DNA of 41,376 nt, from contig CAMDPX010000040.1 of NCBI GenBank assembly GCA_945905295.1, positions 1 through 41,376 on the forward strand, written 5' to 3'. The notes below the pieces were generated by a model. That model saw nothing but the letters and a program-made list of their open reading frames with translations, searched no databases and was not told where the DNA came from. How positions within the stretch are numbered: position 1 is the first letter of the stretch; each line of letters opens with the position of its first letter. A program made the translations under genes and the position numbers. Shown in pieces: positions 1 to 6,472 of the stretch. The DNA is from Planctomyces sp. SH-PL62 (GTDB lineage: Bacteria; Planctomycetota; Planctomycetia; Planctomycetales; Planctomycetaceae).

Positions 1-1
1 T

Positions 2-84
2 GGCGAGCGGGGCGGCGTCAGCCCCCCGGTGCATTCGTTGTACGTTTGCCGCAGCACCGGGGGGCTGACGCCGCCCCGCTCGCC
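2..84. repeat. Long perfect palindrome (31-bp arms)
   Basis: Arms at 2-32 and 54-84 are perfect reverse complements around a 21-nt loop. The arm reads GGCGAGCGGGGCGGCG and continues into a run of C. It lies in a stretch without a convincing gene. It belongs to the same general class as the other intergenic palindromes in this window but has its own sequence. It could fold as a very stable hairpin in RNA, and its role is unknown. Confidence 0.9.
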
Positions 85-318
85 TGGATGTTCAATGGAT
101 GGCAACGCCGGACAGCCACGGTCTGTCTTTGATGCCTTCTTGCCACGTCCGTTGTGGAACGGCATCAACGCGGCGTTGCCGATTCGCCACACGTCTTAGT
201 TCCGCAATGGTCGCTCGCTGCGGCGACTCGACATTTCTCGGCGTTTTCAGGCTTCTTGATGTTCGTTTCGGAAAGTTGACGCGATTGGCATTCGCTTTGT
301 TCAAAGGATGAACAGGAC
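85..318. other. Stretch with no convincing gene
   Basis: Two overlapping antisense 70-codon frames exist here (99-311 + and 92-304 -). Neither has a recognisable domain or a clear ribosome binding site. I see no RNA gene either. The stretch separates two palindromic elements. Confidence 0.5.
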
Positions 319-403
319 GTAGGTCGGCCTTTCCAGGCTGACCCGAACGCTCTCAATCTCCGCGCCGAATCTCATTCGGGTCAGCCTGGAAAGGCTGACC
401 TAC
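319..403. repeat. Palindromic element, family A (GTAGGTC type)
   Basis: Arms of 29 bp at 319-347 and 375-403 pair with one mismatch. The outer end is GTAGGTC and the arm centre is TTTCCAGGCTGACCC. A second copy is at 14762-14843 just before another gene start. This copy ends 2 nt before the GGAG ribosome binding site of the gene at 417, so it lies in that gene's leader. Confidence 0.9.
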
Positions 404-416
404 TTGGAGCTTCTCC

Positions 417-1838
417 ATGAGTAAGTCGATCCTAGTCGTTTGCAGCCGCAACCCGATCTTCTCCTCCGACCTCTCGGTGGCCTTGGGAGATCGCTTCGAT
501 GTGATGCTCAGTGACACCGTTCAAAAAGCCGGAGAGTTATGTTTGAAACACGCGGCTCACGCGTTGGTCGGAGACTTTCAAGTCACCAGCGATGGCGGGC
601 ATGCTCAAGAATATGTCATCAGTCAACTGCGGCAGCGGCTGACGGAGTTGCATGTCCTGCTCCTGACGGCAGGGAGCTGCCCAGAGCCGCTCGAACGCCT
701 GGCGGCCTGCGGTGGCATGACGCATCTGCGCGGCAACATCGCCGTCGAGCAAGTGGTGGCGTGGATCAATGAGAAATTTCCCGCACCGTCAACCGCCGCG
801 CCGACTGAAACCGCTCCCGCAGTCAACGAGTTCAAAGAACTGGATACCGTGCTGCACGGCATCAGCCGCAAGTTTGAAACGAACACGCCGCAACTTCGGC
901 GAATGCTGGTTGAACTGGAAGTCGCCGCTCAACATGACGTGACGGTGCTGCTGATCGGCGAAACCGGTTCCGGCAAAACATTCCTGGCCAACCTGATTCA
1001 CGAAGTCTCGCCGCGCCGCAAAGAAGCGTTCTTGCACGTCGCGTGTGGAGCACTGCCCAGCGAGTTGATCGAAAGCGAACTCTTCGGCCACGTGAAGGGC
1101 GCGTTCACGAGCGCTCACGCCGACAAGGAAGGGAAATTCCTGGCGGCGGGACGCGGCACGATCCTGCTCGACGAAATCGACGTGCTCGGCCCGGAGCAGC
1201 AAGTCAAGATTCTCCGCGCAATCGAGACCGGCGAGTTTGAACCGGTCGGATCCAACAAGACGTACAAATCGCAGGCGCGGCTGGTCGTCGCCAGCAACCT
1301 CGATCTGAAACCGTTGGTCGAGAAAGGCCGCTTCCGGCCCGACTTGTACTACCGACTCAACATGCTGAAGTTCGAGGTAGCTCCGCTCCGCGATCGCAAA
1401 CCGGACATTGCTCCGTTGGCTCGCAAGTTCGTCGCGCAGTCGTCCGCCAAGCACAACATCAAGATCGACAGCATCGACGACAATCTCTTCAGCGCGTTGT
1501 ACGCCTACCCGTGGCCCGGCAACGTTCGCGAGTTGGAAAACGTCATCCAGCGTGCGGTGATTTATTGCCGCAACGGAGTGCTCACCGCTGACCAACTGCC
1601 GTATGACATCCTGGTCGGCAACGCCGGCCCGTCGAACGATCCCAGCGTGCAACTCGGCTCGTCATCGACGGCGAACAATGCCGCGACGCTCAATCGCCAG
1701 ATCTCGCTCACCGAACGGGAGATCATCGAGCAGACGCTGCTGAAGAATAATTTCAGCCGCACCAACACCGCGAAGGAACTCGGCATCAGCCGCGTGACGC
1801 TCTACAACAAGATGAAGAAGTACGGCATGATGCACTGA
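417..1838 (+). CDS. Sigma-54 enhancer-binding regulator with degenerate receiver domain and GAFTSA loop
   Basis: This 473-residue protein has the three-part plan of NtrC-like activators. A receiver-like N-terminus (about 4-120) lacks the paired acidic residues, with CS in their place. A AAA+ domain (about 150-385) has Walker A GETGSGKT (181-188), Walker B LLDEID (250-255) and the arginine-finger region RFRPDLYYRLN (305-315). A Fis-type helix-turn-helix (446-467) is at the end. The sigma-54-contacting loop reads GAFTSA (228-233) instead of GAFTGA. Such proteins hydrolyse ATP to open sigma-54 promoters. The altered loop and receiver suggest input other than phosphorylation, or weakened activation. 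GGAG at 406-409 supports the start. It converges on the related gene at 1917-3320. No sensor kinase is nearby, so its target is unknown. Confidence 0.88.
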   Translation: MSKSILVVCSRNPIFSSDLSVALGDRFDVMLSDTVQKAGELCLKHAAHALVGDFQVTSDGGHAQEYVISQLRQRLTELHVLLLTAGSCPEPLERLAACGGMTHLRGNIAVEQVVAWINEKFPAPSTAAPTETAPAVNEFKELDTVLHGISRKFETNTPQLRRMLVELEVAAQHDVTVLLIGETGSGKTFLANLIHEVSPRRKEAFLHVACGALPSELIESELFGHVKGAFTSAHADKEGKFLAAGRGTILLDEIDVLGPEQQVKILRAIETGEFEPVGSNKTYKSQARLVVASNLDLKPLVEKGRFRPDLYYRLNMLKFEVAPLRDRKPDIAPLARKFVAQSSAKHNIKIDSIDDNLFSALYAYPWPGNVRELENVIQRAVIYCRNGVLTADQLPYDILVGNAGPSNDPSVQLGSSSTANNAATLNRQISLTEREIIEQTLLKNNFSRTNTAKELGISRVTLYNKMKKYGMMH

Positions 1839-1845
1839 GCCTTTG

Positions 1846-1913
1846 GGTAGCCGCCGTTCGCCAGAACGCGGGTGTTCGGCGATTCACCCGCGTTCTGGCG
1901 AAACGCGGCTACC
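1846..1913. repeat. Palindromic element, family C, between convergent genes
   Basis: The inverted repeat begins GGTAGCCG and ends CGGCTACC, with inner arms TTCGCCAGAACGCGGGTG. It fills almost all of the 78-bp gap between two convergent sigma-54 regulators. A bidirectional terminator role is plausible from position but is inference. Relatives are at 5502-5567 and 23374-23534. Confidence 0.88.
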
Positions 1914-1916
1914 GAA

Positions 1917-3320
1917 TCACTCAATTCCGTACTGATCGAGCTTCTTCCTCAGCGTGTGCCGATGCAGTCCGAGTCGTTTCGCGGCCGACGTGCATTGCCC
2001 CAGTTCATGAGCCAGCGTGGCGGACAGCAATGCCGGTTCGACAACGCTCAGGAAGCGTTCGTAGAGATCTTCTTGCTCGCCCTCCTCGCGCAGCCGGGAC
2101 TCGGTCCATTGGCGGATGAGTTGCGAGAGCATGTCACTGGGGGGCACGTCCGCAGGTTTTCCAGGCGCAGGGGCCGGCGGAGACAAGTGGTCCGGCTCAA
2201 TCTGTCCGCCACGAGCGACGATAACGGCATGTTCGATCGCGTTCCGCAACTCGCGGACGTTGCCGTGCCACGGACGACGTGACAGTTCTGCCTCGGCACG
2301 TTTGCTGAGCGACGGCCGCTGCAATTGGTTCTTGGCGCACAGCGTCGTGATGAAGTGCTCGGTCAGTTCCAAAATGTCGGCCCCGCGTTCGCGCAGCGGC
2401 GGCAATTCCATTTGAAACGTGACGATCCGAAAAAAAAGATCGTGACGGAAGAGGCCGGCGGCGATCTTCTCGCTGAGCTGTTGATGCGAGGCCGAGATCA
2501 ACCGGAAGTCGATCGAGCGTGGCTTGTCCGCGCCGACCGGGACGATCTCGCCATGTTCGAGCGCACGCAGCAGTTTGACTTGCAGCGGCAGCGGGATGTC
2601 GGCCACCTCGTCGAGAAACACGGTCCCGCCGTGAGCTTGTTCCAAGAGTCCAATGCGTGGCGCTTCGGCACCGGTGAAGGCTCCTCGGACATGTCCGAAG
2701 AGTTCGCTTTCGGCGAGCATCGGCGAGAGTGCCGCGACATGCACCGGCACGAACGGTCCTGCGCTGCGGCGGCTGAAGCGGTGAATCGCTCGCGCGACCA
2801 GTTCCTTCCCGGTGCCGCTTTCGCCGCTGACCAGCACGCACGCCTCCGAACCGGCCACCAGCGCGATCTGTTTGAAGACTTCTTGCAGTACGGGTGAGCG
2901 GCCAACAATTTGATCCTGCAAACCGGGAGTCGCCGCCGGCTGTGCGGTATTGTTTGGTCGGCGTCGCAATGCGCGGTCCAGGACTTTTTCCGCCAGCGTC
3001 AGATCGAACGGCTTCGTGAGATACTCGAACGCGCCGTTGCGAATCGCGGCGACGGCCGTTTCCAATTCTCCATGCGCGGTCATCACGATGATCGGGGCAT
3101 CGGGCAGCTTCTCACGCAATTGCGGCATCGCGGAGATACCGTCGATCCCCGGCAAGCGCACGTCGAGAAACACCGCATCCGGTTTCGGGGACTTGTCCGC
3201 TTCACGCAGTCCCGCTTCCGCCGACGATGCGGTTCGCACGACATGACCCAGGCTCTCGAACAGTTTCTTCAGCCCCCAGCAGATGCTCGGTTCGTCGTCG
3301 ATGATCAGCAGGTGAGCCAT
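1917..3320 (-). CDS. NtrC-family sigma-54-dependent response regulator
   Basis: This 467-residue protein is a canonical two-component activator. The receiver domain (1-118) has acidic pair D8/D9, phospho-acceptor D53 in FLDVRLPG and K103 in LTKPF. The AAA+ domain has Walker A GESGTGK (166-172), an intact GAFTGA loop (213-218) and Walker B TVFLDE (233-238). The C-terminal Fis-type helix-turn-helix (about 445-463) binds upstream enhancers. By family knowledge it activates sigma-54 promoters after phosphorylation by a histidine kinase, but no kinase gene is in the window. Unlike its convergent neighbour at 417, all key residues are present. Target genes and signal cannot be read from the sequence. 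Confidence 0.92.
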   Translation of the reverse strand: MAHLLIIDDEPSICWGLKKLFESLGHVVRTASSAEAGLREADKSPKPDAVFLDVRLPGIDGISAMPQLREKLPDAPIIVMTAHGELETAVAAIRNGAFEYLTKPFDLTLAEKVLDRALRRRPNNTAQPAATPGLQDQIVGRSPVLQEVFKQIALVAGSEACVLVSGESGTGKELVARAIHRFSRRSAGPFVPVHVAALSPMLAESELFGHVRGAFTGAEAPRIGLLEQAHGGTVFLDEVADIPLPLQVKLLRALEHGEIVPVGADKPRSIDFRLISASHQQLSEKIAAGLFRHDLFFRIVTFQMELPPLRERGADILELTEHFITTLCAKNQLQRPSLSKRAEAELSRRPWHGNVRELRNAIEHAVIVARGGQIEPDHLSPPAPAPGKPADVPPSDMLSQLIRQWTESRLREEGEQEDLYERFLSVVEPALLSATLAHELGQCTSAAKRLGLHRHTLRKKLDQYGIE

Positions 3321-3427
3321 GTTTGCCTCGCGAGATTTCGAGGGGCAGTCTACAAGACGTGTCGATGGCTCGCGATGTGCGAGCCGAATTGAAGCGGCAA
3401 TATCTCATGCAAAAACAAAGAGCCCGA

Positions 3428-3481
3428 CGAATGAAAGGAGACGACGAATCGTTCGGCGCATTCGTCGTCTCCTTTCGTTCG
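3428..3481. repeat. Hairpin between divergent genes
   Basis: Arms of 22 bp at 3428-3449 and 3460-3481 pair with one mismatch around a 10-nt loop. The arm core is AAAGGAGACGACGAAT. It lies in the shared upstream region of the NtrC-like gene (-) and the Nudix gene (+), 29 bp before the Nudix start. It could be an operator, an mRNA leader hairpin or another palindromic element; the sequence does not decide. Confidence 0.85.
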
Positions 3482-3510
3482 TCCGGCACTTTGTGAATCG
3501 AGCTCGCACC

Positions 3511-4074
3511 ATGAAATCTCTCTCGGCCGATTTGGAAACCCTCCATACAGGCCGCCACTTATCGTTGGTGCGGCGCGGGCATTGGGAGTTCGCGACTCGT
3601 CATGGCGCGACGGGCGTGGTGGGGCTCGTGGCCGTGACGGACGACGCCAAAATGGTGCTGGTTGAGCAAACTCGGCCGCCGCTCGGCAAGAGCGTGATCG
3701 AATTGCCGGCGGGTCTTTCCGGAGACATCGTGGGCGAGGAATCCGAATCGCTGATCACAGCGGCGAGACGAGAATTGCTGGAAGAGACCGGCTACGAAGC
3801 TCAGGAGGTGAGGCTACTGACCGAAGGACCGAGTTCCGCCGGACTGACCGACGAAATGATCTCGTTCTTTCTGATGACCGGTCTCACCAAGACTGGAGCT
3901 GGCGGCGGCGACGCTTCCGAAGACATCATCGTTCACGAAGTCCCGCTGGCCGAGATGCCGGAGTGGCTCGAGGAGCATCGCGGAAAGGGCTGGGCGATTG
4001 ATCCGAAGATTTATGTGGGGCTGTTTTGGGTCGCGCACAATTCACGTTCGTTGGGTGACAAGGGCGGGGCGTGA
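3511..4074 (+). CDS. Nudix hydrolase, ADP-ribose pyrophosphatase-like
   Basis: This protein of about 187 residues resembles ADP-ribose/nucleoside-diphosphate-sugar pyrophosphatases, which cleave NDP-X to NMP plus X-phosphate. The C-terminal part of the Nudix box, RELLEETGY, is exact, with a glutamate eight residues before its arginine. The preceding loop after the PAG motif is longer than the canonical spacing. EQTRPPLG and the EGPSSAGLTDE stretch are typical of the ADPRase subgroup. The frame is open upstream to 3319, but that extension crosses the 3428-3481 hairpin, and homology-like sequence begins at MKSLSADLE, so the ATG at 3511 is preferred. The substrate is not established. Confidence 0.85.
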   Translation: MKSLSADLETLHTGRHLSLVRRGHWEFATRHGATGVVGLVAVTDDAKMVLVEQTRPPLGKSVIELPAGLSGDIVGEESESLITAARRELLEETGYEAQEVRLLTEGPSSAGLTDEMISFFLMTGLTKTGAGGGDASEDIIVHEVPLAEMPEWLEEHRGKGWAIDPKIYVGLFWVAHNSRSLGDKGGA

Positions 4075-4098
4075 CGATTACAGTGATTTCGTTCTCGC

Positions 4099-4161
4099 CG
4101 TAGCCTGACTTTCCAAGTCGGGGATTTCGCAAGCAGTCCCGACTCGGAGAGTCAGGCTACG
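4099..4161. repeat. Palindromic element, family B (GTAGCCTGAC type)
   Basis: The ends read CGTAGCCTGACT and AGTCAGGCTACG and pair perfectly. The inner part pairs imperfectly around AAGTCGGGG and TCCCGACTCGG. It lies between the Nudix gene and the FixJ-like regulator. The outer palindrome at 16029-16190 is a second family member. Confidence 0.88.
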
Positions 4162-4200
4162 GTTTTCTATCTCTCTCACCTCGTAGACTCACAAAATCCA

Positions 4201-4806
4201 ATGAGCCAAGAAGCGACCGTTTACGTCGTCGATGATGATCCCGCTGTCCGAGATTCCATCAGCGCCCTGGTGAACTCCGCTGGCCTGCGCGTGCAGACGT
4301 TTCCGTCCGCCGAAACGTTTCTGCAAGAGTACAAGCCGGACAAGCCCGGCTGCTTGGTGACCGACCTGCGCATGCTGGGCATGAGCGGATTAGACCTGCT
4401 CGAAACTCTGCAAAAGAGCGCCGCCCCGCTGCCAGCGATCCTGATCTCCGCTTATGCCGACGTCCCCGCCGCCGTCCGAGCGATGGAAGCCGGAGCCGTC
4501 ACGCTGCTCGAAAAGCCGTGCCGCAACGATCAACTCGTGCAGGCGATCCACAAGGCTTTGGAACGGGACGCATCTCAACGAGCCACGCGGACGGTCCAGC
4601 AAGACATCAAACGCCACTTGGCGACGCTGACGCCGGAAGAGTACGAAGTCATGCAACGCATGGTCGCCGGCAAGCTCAACAAAGTGATCGCCAACGAATT
4701 GCTCATCAGCCTGCGCACCGTCGAGACTCGGCGTCACAAGGTTCTGGAAAAGATGAAAGCCGACTCGCTGGCGGAGTTGGTGCGGATGGTCGTGGAAGTC
4801 GAGTAG
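4201..4806 (+). CDS. FixJ/LuxR-family two-component response regulator
   Basis: This 201-residue regulator has a receiver domain (about 5-125) with acidic residues D11-D13, phospho-acceptor D55 in CLVTDLRM and K105 in LLEKPC. A LuxR-type helix-turn-helix follows (about 143-198; TPEEYEVMQRMVAGKLNKVI). This order and the SAYADV motif match the FixJ/TodT/NodW group, where phosphorylation by a PAS-type histidine kinase exposes the DNA-binding domain. No cognate kinase is nearby. The TAG stop (4804-4806) is the outer GTAG of the palindromic element at 4803-4855, so the final residues may have been set by insertion of that element. Confidence 0.9.
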   Translation: MSQEATVYVVDDDPAVRDSISALVNSAGLRVQTFPSAETFLQEYKPDKPGCLVTDLRMLGMSGLDLLETLQKSAAPLPAILISAYADVPAAVRAMEAGAVTLLEKPCRNDQLVQAIHKALERDASQRATRTVQQDIKRHLATLTPEEYEVMQRMVAGKLNKVIANELLISLRTVETRRHKVLEKMKADSLAELVRMVVEVE

Positions 4807-4855
4807 GTTGGGACTCTGTCCCGACCCGATTGGTCGGGATGGAATCCCAACCTAC
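4803..4855. repeat. Palindromic element, family E, supplying a stop codon
   Basis: The ends GTAGGTTGGGA and TCCCAACCTAC pair perfectly; the inner arms are CTGTCCCGACC and GGTCGGGATGG. The first four bases contain the TAG stop of the FixJ-like gene. The other end lies 4 bp from the stop of convergent ruvA. Only one clear copy is in the window. Confidence 0.88.
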
Positions 4856-4858
4856 GAA

Positions 4859-5485
4859 CTATCGCCGCTCCTTCTGATACAGCTCGGTCAGCAGGTCTTC
4901 GACCGATTTGAACTTCTTGCCTGCGGCGAGAACTGTGTCGATCTTCTGCCGCGCATCCGGCGCTGAATGGCCGAGGCTGACGAGGGCTTCGTAAGCCTCA
5001 TGCACGACGGAATGTTGACCGGCAAGCTCTGGCGGCAGATCGCGAGCGATCATCAACGCGAACTTGGCCATCTTGCGGCGCAGCTTGGCAACGATTCGCT
5101 CGGCGGTCGCCGGGCCGATGCCGGGCAGCGTGGTCAGTTCTTTGACGTTTTGCTCTTCAATGGCGACGGCGACTTCACGCACGGGACGAACCATTGCTCG
5201 CAATGCCGTCTTCACGCCAACGCCATCCACCGAGCAGATGCTCTCGAAGAATTCCTTTTCCGCATCGCTGAGAAATCCAATCAGCCGCGGCGTCAGTCGG
5301 CCACCTTTCTGCGGATTGCCTTCGAGGTATTCGATGGTCCGCAGACTGACCTCTTGATCGAGGCTCCCTTGAAGCTGCCGCCGCACGAACTCCGGCACGA
5401 AGACTTCGTATTCGAACGCTCCGACAGAGAGCGTGGCTTCGCTGCCGGTGAGATGGACCAATCGGCCGGTGATGCGGGTAATCAA
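4859..5485 (-). CDS. ruvA: Holliday junction DNA helicase subunit RuvA
   Basis: This 208-residue protein, the usual length for RuvA, starts [10 protein letters not shown] as family members do. The start codon is TTG, with GAAGAG upstream. The N-terminal OB-fold (1-65) is followed by two helix-hairpin-helix motifs (around [11 protein letters not shown], 85-95, and [12 protein letters not shown], 120-131). The flexible C-terminal domain III (about 155-208) contacts RuvB. RuvA tetramers bind Holliday junctions and recruit the RuvB motor for branch migration, with RuvC resolving the junction. Neither ruvB nor ruvC is adjacent. Palindromic elements lie on both sides. Confidence 0.95.
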   Translation of the reverse strand: MITRITGRLVHLTGSEATLSVGAFEYEVFVPEFVRRQLQGSLDQEVSLRTIEYLEGNPQKGGRLTPRLIGFLSDAEKEFFESICSVDGVGVKTALRAMVRPVREVAVAIEEQNVKELTTLPGIGPATAERIVAKLRRKMAKFALMIARDLPPELAGQHSVVHEAYEALVSLGHSAPDARQKIDTVLAAGKKFKSVEDLLTELYQKERR

Positions 5486-5501
5486 GGTGAGAACTCTTCA
5501 A

Positions 5502-5567
5502 CGAAGCCGCGTTCGCCAGTACGCGGGTGTGTTCGCGCGATTTCCGCACTCTGGCGAGTGCGGCTAC
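5502..5567. repeat. Palindromic element, family C, supplying the stop of the DUF1573 gene
   Basis: The left arm AAGCCGCGTTCGCCAG and right arm CTGGCGAGTGCGGCT pair with two mismatches. Read on the minus strand, the outer GTAG contains the TAG stop (5564-5566) of the DUF1573 gene. The CCGCACTCTGGCGAGTGCGG segment also occurs at 23410-23530, where it is interrupted by an insertion. Confidence 0.85.
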
Positions 5568-6370
5568 TTACGCTTGGCATGGTCGTCGCTGCGTGACAAG
5601 CCATCAACTCGCAGCGGCACGCGCAGTTCGGCGTATTCCGGGATGTTCGTGCGGACGATGATCGTGCCGTCGTGAGTGCCGGGCGGTACGTCAGTGATCG
5701 TGACGGCGATCTTCTGCTGTCGCTGACCGATCTCATCAATCTGAGTCTCGCCAATCGCGACCTCGACCCACTTGAGCGTGCTGATCGCTTCCAGAACTTC
5801 GAGTCGAGCCAGCGGCCGATCGTCCGGCGCGGCGCGGAAGTCGGTGATCGTGATCTCACGCTTCGTCGGATCTTTGCCGAATTGGTAGACGATCAACGAT
5901 CGCGGCCTGATTTCAACACGCTCTTCCGGGAGCGAGATCTTGAACCGCACTTCCGCCTCGCGCGGTTGGCCGTCGTCGTAAAGAACTTGGCAGGTGTACT
6001 CGTGCGGGCCGGGCTTCTCGTTGGCCGCGCGGACTCGCAGAAAGAACTCGCCTCCCTCGCCGGGAGCAAACTCTTTGCGTTCCAGCCGCGGATTCAAACA
6101 ACCGCAACTTGGCTTGAGCTCCAAAATCTTCAAAGGTCGCGAACCGACATTTCGAAAGGCATACCGCGCGAGATACTCCGACCGAGGAGGCGGCGCGCCG
6201 AGATTCACGAGGTACTGCTCGAACGCGAGGCATTCTCGCGACGTGTCGGCCGCAACCGGCCGAGCCTTCACGCCGCTGGCATGAACGGCCAGCGACAACG
6301 CAAACGGCAACAATGCCGCGGCCCACAACGCTCGTGGCCACCAACGTCCCTGGCGAACTGACGCATCCAT
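5564..6370 (-). CDS. DUF1573 exported protein
   Basis: This protein of about 268 residues starts at MDASVRQGRWWPR, with GGGAGG eight bases upstream. An earlier ATG at 6403 lies inside a palindromic element and has no ribosome binding site. A signal-peptide-like segment follows (basic residues, then ALWAAALLPFALSLAVHA). The mature part has the DUF1573 signature YAFRNVGSRPLKILELKPSC with GCLNP after it, an immunoglobulin-like beta domain common in Planctomycetes and Bacteroidetes. A second beta-rich region lies near 150-260. It is probably periplasmic or surface exposed, and the family's function is not known. Its TAG stop is provided by the element at 5502-5567. Confidence 0.85.
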   Translation of the reverse strand: MDASVRQGRWWPRALWAAALLPFALSLAVHASGVKARPVAADTSRECLAFEQYLVNLGAPPPRSEYLARYAFRNVGSRPLKILELKPSCGCLNPRLERKEFAPGEGGEFFLRVRAANEKPGPHEYTCQVLYDDGQPREAEVRFKISLPEERVEIRPRSLIVYQFGKDPTKREITITDFRAAPDDRPLARLEVLEAISTLKWVEVAIGETQIDEIGQRQQKIAVTITDVPPGTHDGTIIVRTNIPEYAELRVPLRVDGLSRSDDHAKRK

Positions 6371-6386
6371 GCGTGAAGCCTCCCAC

Positions 6387-6443
6387 GTGGGGCAGGTTTT
6401 CAACCTGCCCGGAACTGACTGGCAGGTTGAAAACCTGCCCCAC
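6387..6443. repeat. Palindromic element, family D (GTGGGGCAGG type)
   Basis: Arms GTGGGGCAGGTTTTCAACCT and its reverse complement surround a short spacer (GGAACTGACT). Each arm is itself a small palindrome (AGGTTTTCAACCT). It sits 16 bp upstream of the preferred DUF1573 start. Related copies with GCACG in place of GCAGG are at 17232, 22419 and 23438. Confidence 0.9.
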
Positions 6444-6472
6444 GGGCTTGTAGCACGGTTCGGCGAAATGCC

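Noticed and set aside
99-311. 70-codon frame near the left edge
   Set aside because: It overlaps an equally long antisense frame, has no recognisable domain and no clear ribosome binding site.
789-1652. Long minus-strand frame of 287 codons
   Set aside because: It is fully antisense to the sigma-54 regulator, with composition expected from a GC-rich shadow frame and no domain.
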